In this document: positions 14,825 to 17,951 of the stretch, piece by piece
How positions within the stretch are numbered: the first letter of the stretch is position 1
Layout of the letters: each line of letters begins with the position of its first letter
Assembly: GCA_035642125.1 (NCBI GenBank)
Contig: DASQSZ010000411.1
Location: 1-17,951 of the forward strand
Reading direction: 5' to 3'
Length of the DNA: 17,951 nucleotides
Origin: CALAED01 sp937891035
GTDB lineage: Bacteria > Actinomycetota > Actinomycetes > Streptosporangiales > Streptosporangiaceae
The notes under the pieces: model-generated
What the model was told of the DNA's origin: nothing
The model's database searches: none
The model's input: the letters and a program-made list of their open reading frames with translations, nothing else
Position numbers and translations under genes: made by a program

Positions 14825-14830
14825 TAGGCT
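14825..14830 (+). promoter_or_regulatory. Candidate -10 box for the kinase gene
   Basis: TAGGCT ends 3 bases before ATG 14834 and 6 bases before the adjacent ATG 14837. Transcription starting near 14837 would give a leaderless message. No Shine-Dalgarno sequence is seen. Confidence 0.4.
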
Positions 14831-14833
14831 CGC

Positions 14834-16300
14834 ATGATGCCGGAAACCCACCCGCTGCAGCCTGGTGACCCGAGCCGGCTCGGGCGATACGAGCTGCTCG
14901 GCCGCCTGGGGGAGGGCGGTCAGGGCGTCGTCTATCTGGGGCGCGACGCCGACACCGGCACCCAGGCGGCGGTCAAGCTGTTGCGCGCCGAGCTGGCGCT
15001 GGACGCCTCGGCCCGCGAACGCTTCGTCCGGGAGGTGACCGCGGCCACCCGGGTGGCGCGCTTTTGCACGGCCCAGGTGTTCGAGGCGGACGTGGCGGGC
15101 GATCGCCCGTACATCGTGAGCGAGTACGTTCCCGGGCCGTCCCTGCACGCGTTGGTCGGCGAGGAGGGTCCGCGCACCGGTTCCGCGTTGGAGCGGCTGG
15201 CGGTCGGTACGGCCACGGCGCTCGTGGCCATCCATCAGGCGGGCGTGGTGCATCGCGACTTCAAGCCGCACAACGTGCTGCTCGGCCCGGACGGCCCCAG
15301 GGTCATCGACTTCGGCATCGCCCGGGCGCTCGACGTGACGGCGACGATCAGCACCCGGTCCATCGGCACACCCGCGTACATGGCCCCCGAGCAGGTGAAG
15401 GGCGAGACGATCACGCCCGCCGTCGATCTGTTCGCCTGGGGCGTCACCATGGTCTACGCCGCGACCGGGCAGCCGGCGTTCGGGCAAGACACCATCGTCG
15501 CGGTGGCGCACCGCATCGTCGCAGGCGAGCCCCAGGTGGCCGGGCTGCCCGACGAACTGGTCGGCCTGGTGCTCGCGTGCCTGGAAAAGGACCCCGCCCG
15601 CCGGCCCAAGGCCACGGAGGTCCTCATGCGGCTGCTCGGCCACGCCCAGCCGGCCGGCGGCGTGTCGGGCGCCGCGCCCGGAGCCGTGGCCGGGGCCGCG
15701 CCCGGCGGTGGGACCGAGGGCGGCGCGAACGCGGGCACGGACGACGCGACGCGGAACATGGCTGGACCGGCGCCGACCGCCGTGCTCGCCGCGGGCGCCA
15801 CCGCCGCGACGCCCGCCCCCACGCCCGCGCCGGCCGTTCCCACCGCCCAACTGGGGCAGGCAGGGCAACTTGGGCATACGGGTCAGTTGGAGCGGACCGC
15901 GCCCGGCCGGCCGGCGTCCGCGACGACGGAAGGCACCGCATCCGGGCGCCGCCGCACCGCCGTGCTCGCCGCGGTCGGCGCGGTCGGCGCGGTCCTGCTG
16001 GCCGGCCTGGTCGCCCTGGCGGCCGTGTTCTTCCTGAATCGAGACCCCGAGCCGCCGCCGGCGAGCCCGCCACCCCCGGTGACATCCACCGTGAACACCG
16101 GCGGCGCCTCGCAGCCCGTGCCCCCACCGCCGCCATCCGTGCCGACCGAGACCTCGTCGTCCGCGCCGCCGCCACCGGCCACGTCCACCCCGCCGCAGAC
16201 CACGTCGAGCTCGCCGCCCCCGCCGTCCCCGTCCCCGTCCGACACGACGACCACCGAGCCGCCGGCCTCCTCGCCCGCTCCCGCGCCGGCCGACTCCTGA
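14834..16300 (+). CDS. Membrane-anchored eukaryotic-type Ser/Thr protein kinase
   Basis: A 488-aa Hanks-type kinase. Residues 18-270 hold the kinase domain: Gly-rich loop LGEGGQGVVYLG (25-36), ATP-binding Lys48, Glu67 of helix C, catalytic HRDFKPHN (140-147, Asp142), Asp159-Phe-Gly, and an activation loop with Thr/Ser before GTPAYMAPEQ. HRD makes it an RD kinase, so activation-loop autophosphorylation is expected. An Ala/Gly/Pro-rich linker (275-370) follows, then one membrane helix (375-401) and an outside tail of 87 residues made almost wholly of Pro, Ser and Thr. The tail has no PASTA or other known sensor domain and may span or contact the cell wall. ATGs at 14834 and 14837 are adjacent; a leaderless message would favour 14837. 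mshB follows after 18 bases. Confidence 0.95.
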   Translation: MMPETHPLQPGDPSRLGRYELLGRLGEGGQGVVYLGRDADTGTQAAVKLLRAELALDASARERFVREVTAATRVARFCTAQVFEADVAGDRPYIVSEYVPGPSLHALVGEEGPRTGSALERLAVGTATALVAIHQAGVVHRDFKPHNVLLGPDGPRVIDFGIARALDVTATISTRSIGTPAYMAPEQVKGETITPAVDLFAWGVTMVYAATGQPAFGQDTIVAVAHRIVAGEPQVAGLPDELVGLVLACLEKDPARRPKATEVLMRLLGHAQPAGGVSGAAPGAVAGAAPGGGTEGGANAGTDDATRNMAGPAPTAVLAAGATAATPAPTPAPAVPTAQLGQAGQLGHTGQLERTAPGRPASATTEGTASGRRRTAVLAAVGAVGAVLLAGLVALAAVFFLNRDPEPPPASPPPPVTSTVNTGGASQPVPPPPPSVPTETSSSAPPPPATSTPPQTTSSSPPPPSPSPSDTTTTEPPASSPAPAPADS

Positions 16301-16305
16301 CGACG

Positions 16306-16311
16306 TATTGT
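16306..16311 (+). promoter_or_regulatory. Candidate -10 box for mshB
   Basis: TATTGT ends 7 bases before the mshB ATG at 16319, with no Shine-Dalgarno sequence. This suggests that mshB has its own leaderless transcript in addition to any read-through from the kinase gene. Confidence 0.45.
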
Positions 16312-16318
16312 CGGTCAC

Positions 16319-17176
16319 ATGAGGCGATTGTTGCTCGTACACGCCCATCCCGATGACGAGGCGATCGGGACCGGCGCCACCATGGCCAAGTACGCCGCCG
16401 AAGGCGCCCAGGTGTGTTTGGTGACCTGCACGCTCGGTGAGCTCGGCGAGGTCATCCCGGACGAGCTCCGCTACCTTGCCGCCGACAAGGAAGATCGGCT
16501 CGGCGAGTTCCGTGTCCATGAGCTCGCGGCCGCCTGCGCGGCCCTGGGCGTGCGCGATCACCGGCTCCTGGGCGGCGAGGGCCGCTGGCGCGACTCGGGG
16601 ATGATGGGCACGCCGGGCAACGATGACCCGCGCTGCTTTTGGCGTGCCGATCTCGACGAGGCCGGCCGGGAGCTGGTCAAGATCGTACGAGAGGTCCGGC
16701 CGCAGGTGATGGTGACCTACGACGACAACGGCTTCTACGGCCACCCGGATCACATCCAGGCCCATCGGGTGGCCTGGCGGGCGTTCGAAAAGGCGGCCGA
16801 CCCGGCCTACGGCGAGGGCGAGCCATGGCAGGTGTCCAAGTTCTACGCGACCGCTGTACCGCTGTCGGTGCTCGAACACGCCATCCGCGTCCCGGGTGGT
16901 CCGTTCGACGGCGTGGAAAAGGTCGAGGACCTCGGCTTCGGGGTGCCGGACGAGCAGGTGACCACGGTGATCGACGCGTCCGTCCACCTGGACGCCAAGA
17001 TCGCCGCGATGCGTGCGCACCGCACGCAGATCGCCGTGGACGGGGGGTTCTTCGCGCTGGCCGACAATATCGGCCAGCGGGCCTTCGGAGTGGAGTACTA
17101 CACACTGCTCGCCGGCGCGTTGCCGACCGCGATCGCGGACGGCAGAGAGACCGATCTGTTCGCGGGCGTCGGATAG
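16319..17176 (+). CDS. mshB: MshB: N-acetyl-1-D-myo-inositol-2-amino-2-deoxy-alpha-D-glucopyranoside deacetylase
   Basis: A 285-aa PIG-L/LmbE-family zinc deacetylase of the mycothiol pathway. It removes acetate from GlcNAc-inositol to give GlcN-inositol, the substrate for cysteine ligation by MshC, in the cytoplasm. The motif AHPDDE gives zinc ligands His10 and Asp13 and general base Asp12. YGHPDHIQAH supplies His142 and zinc ligand His145. YDDNGFYGHPDH and the near C-terminal GVEYYTLLAG are MshB-typical, which separates it from the mycothiol conjugate amidase Mca, although that paralogue is similar. Length is normal for MshB. The start is the first Met; there is no ribosome-binding site, consistent with a leaderless transcript. 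It is followed after 11 bases by the DUF6113-like gene, a pairing I recall from other actinomycetes. Confidence 0.92.
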   Translation: MRRLLLVHAHPDDEAIGTGATMAKYAAEGAQVCLVTCTLGELGEVIPDELRYLAADKEDRLGEFRVHELAAACAALGVRDHRLLGGEGRWRDSGMMGTPGNDDPRCFWRADLDEAGRELVKIVREVRPQVMVTYDDNGFYGHPDHIQAHRVAWRAFEKAADPAYGEGEPWQVSKFYATAVPLSVLEHAIRVPGGPFDGVEKVEDLGFGVPDEQVTTVIDASVHLDAKIAAMRAHRTQIAVDGGFFALADNIGQRAFGVEYYTLLAGALPTAIADGRETDLFAGVG

Positions 17177-17179
17177 CCT
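17174..17179 (+). promoter_or_regulatory. Candidate -10 box overlapping the mshB stop codon
   Basis: TAGCCT begins with the mshB stop codon TAG (17174-17176) and ends 8 bases before the GTG at 17188. It may give the downstream gene a leaderless transcript. With no -35 visible, chance is possible. Confidence 0.3.
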
Positions 17180-17187
17180 GACGGCTC

Positions 17188-17700
17188 GTGAGCGAGGAAG
17201 TCCGCGCCAAGGATCCGGCCAACTCATCCGTGCCGGCCGAGCCGGCCGTGCCGGCCGAATGGGCCGTGTCGTCCGAGCGGCCCGCACCGGCCGGCGAACG
17301 TCTCGGCCTGGACGTCGGGCCCGCCGCGCCGCCGACCCGCTTGGAGGCATTCTTCTCCGGCGGGGCCTATGGCGTACTGGCCGTTGCCGGTGCGGTGGTC
17401 GGCCTGCTCGGGGCCTTCTATCACGCCGTCGACGTCGGGCCGATCCCGGCGTTCGCGATCGCGTTCGCCCTGCTCAACCTCGGTGCGTTCCGGTTGGCCG
17501 GCTGGGCGATGGGGACCAGGATGGGCGCGGGGGCGCCGGCGCTCGCCTGGCTGCTCATCGTGATCTTCATGTCGAGCAGGCGGCCGGAAGGCGACCTGGT
17601 GATCAGCGGCTCGGCGGCCGGGTACGTCTATCTCCTCGGTGGCTCCGTCGCCGCGGTGCTCGCCGTCGTCCGCACCCGCTCCACCGTGTCTTGGCTCTAG
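17188..17700 (+). CDS. DUF6113-like small integral membrane protein
   Basis: A 170-aa protein with a hydrophilic Pro/Ala/Glu-rich N-terminus (1-52) and four likely membrane helices at about 59-80, 85-107, 114-129 and 140-161. SSRRPEGDLVISGSAAGYVYLLGG between helices 3 and 4 resembles the conserved RPEGD-containing segment of the DUF6113 membrane proteins that I recall beside mshB in streptomycetes. Function is unknown; the neighbourhood suggests a link to the mycothiol gene or simply a conserved block. The GTG at 17188 is the first start in the frame after the mshB stop, 11 bases away, and no Shine-Dalgarno sequence is clear. Family assignment is from memory of motifs, not from a search. Confidence 0.82.
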   Translation: MSEEVRAKDPANSSVPAEPAVPAEWAVSSERPAPAGERLGLDVGPAAPPTRLEAFFSGGAYGVLAVAGAVVGLLGAFYHAVDVGPIPAFAIAFALLNLGAFRLAGWAMGTRMGAGAPALAWLLIVIFMSSRRPEGDLVISGSAAGYVYLLGGSVAAVLAVVRTRSTVSWL

Positions 17701-17719
17701 CCCGTATCAGAGCAGGGGA

Positions 17720-17951
17720 TCAGGTGGGGATGCCGGCCTCGACGGCACCGGCTCCGGGCGCCGGCTCGGACGTACGGGTGTGCCGGCGGACCGCGAAGCA
17801 CGCGGCGGCTCCGACGAGGACGGCGGCGATCGGCAACGCGATCGCCGGCCGCATCGCCGCGATGAAGCCATGCTGGAAGATGTCCGTAGCGACGCGCTGG
17901 ACGTCCGCGGCGGTCTGTTGCGGCAGGCCGGCGGGCAACTGCCGCGGCGGG
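17720..17951 (-). CDS. C-terminal end of a probable MFS exporter (partial, runs off the window)
   Basis: The minus-strand frame is open from the window edge and codes the last 76 or so residues of a protein. It has an amphipathic segment (QTAADVQRVATDIFQHGFIAAMRPAIA), one membrane helix (ALPIAAVLVGAAACFAV) and a basic RRHTRTS run before a polar tail. This matches the end of DHA2/EmrB-type drug exporters, where a helix after FxxGMRPAL-like sequence is followed by arginines. Only the tail is visible, so family and substrate remain tentative. It converges with the DUF6113-like gene across 19 bases that hold no hairpin I can see. A TTG at 17938 could be mistaken for a start but the frame continues upstream. 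Confidence 0.65.
   Translation of the reverse strand, partial: PPRQLPAGLPQQTAADVQRVATDIFQHGFIAAMRPAIALPIAAVLVGAAACFAVRRHTRTSEPAPGAGAVEAGIPT

Noticed and set aside
12599..14827. 742-codon open frame on the plus strand opposite the S9 peptidase gene
   Set aside because: Antisense to a protein with an intact catalytic triad; composition is that of a shadow frame.
14666..17350. 894-codon open frame on the minus strand opposite kinase, mshB and DUF6113-like genes
   Set aside because: Its translation is Arg/Gly/Ala-rich low complexity with no family resemblance, and it lies antisense to three clear genes; a high-G+C shadow.

Overview
The window reads as chromosomal DNA of a high-G+C actinomycete, most likely a filamentous one (Streptosporangiales or a relative). 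The evidence is strong third-codon-position G/C, a mycothiol biosynthesis gene (mshB) beside a DUF6113-type membrane protein, an actinobacterial-type QcrB, a Pro/Ser/Thr-tailed Ser/Thr kinase, and LuxR and TetR regulators of the kind common in these genomes. I see no tRNA, rRNA, CRISPR array, transposase or phage gene. The long antisense reading frames are shadows caused by the high G+C.

Layout. (1) 1-1080: the 3' part or whole of an alpha/beta hydrolase gene, closed by a strong terminator. (2) 1165-6348: an unusual respiratory patch. nuoB and nuoD are translationally coupled by a 4-bp overlap, with no nuoC between them and no other nuo gene on either side. A divergent TrmB/LuxR-type regulator follows, then a lone qcrB without qcrA or qcrC. 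(3) 6349-7161: a divergent tetR with dyad sequences in the shared upstream region. (4) 7372-8592: a free-standing sigma region 4-like protein, then an orphan OmpR-type response regulator whose receiver lacks the conserved lysine. (5) 8750-12379: two half-transporters forming a heterodimeric ABC exporter with complementary ATP-site degeneration, closed by a 17-bp-stem terminator. (6) 12554-14662, minus strand: a DPP IV-like S9 peptidase. (7) 14834-17700: a membrane Ser/Thr kinase, mshB and a DUF6113-like membrane protein, closely spaced. (8) 17720 to the edge, minus strand: the C-terminus of a probable MFS exporter.

How they may work together. The most provocative feature is that the three stray respiratory genes are quinone-pocket subunits: NuoB and NuoD jointly line the complex I quinone chamber, and QcrB carries the complex III quinol/quinone sites. 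Key NuoD quinone residues, the NuoB cluster cysteines and the QcrB haem histidines are all intact. A regulated spare set of quinone-site subunits is a reasonable inference, serving perhaps inhibitor tolerance or a changed quinone pool. It cannot be proved from this window because the main nuo and qcr operons, if present, lie elsewhere. Several genes (tetR, the first ABC gene, the kinase, mshB, the DUF6113 gene) have a -10-like TANNNT box 3 to 9 bases before the start codon and no Shine-Dalgarno sequence, suggesting leaderless transcripts.
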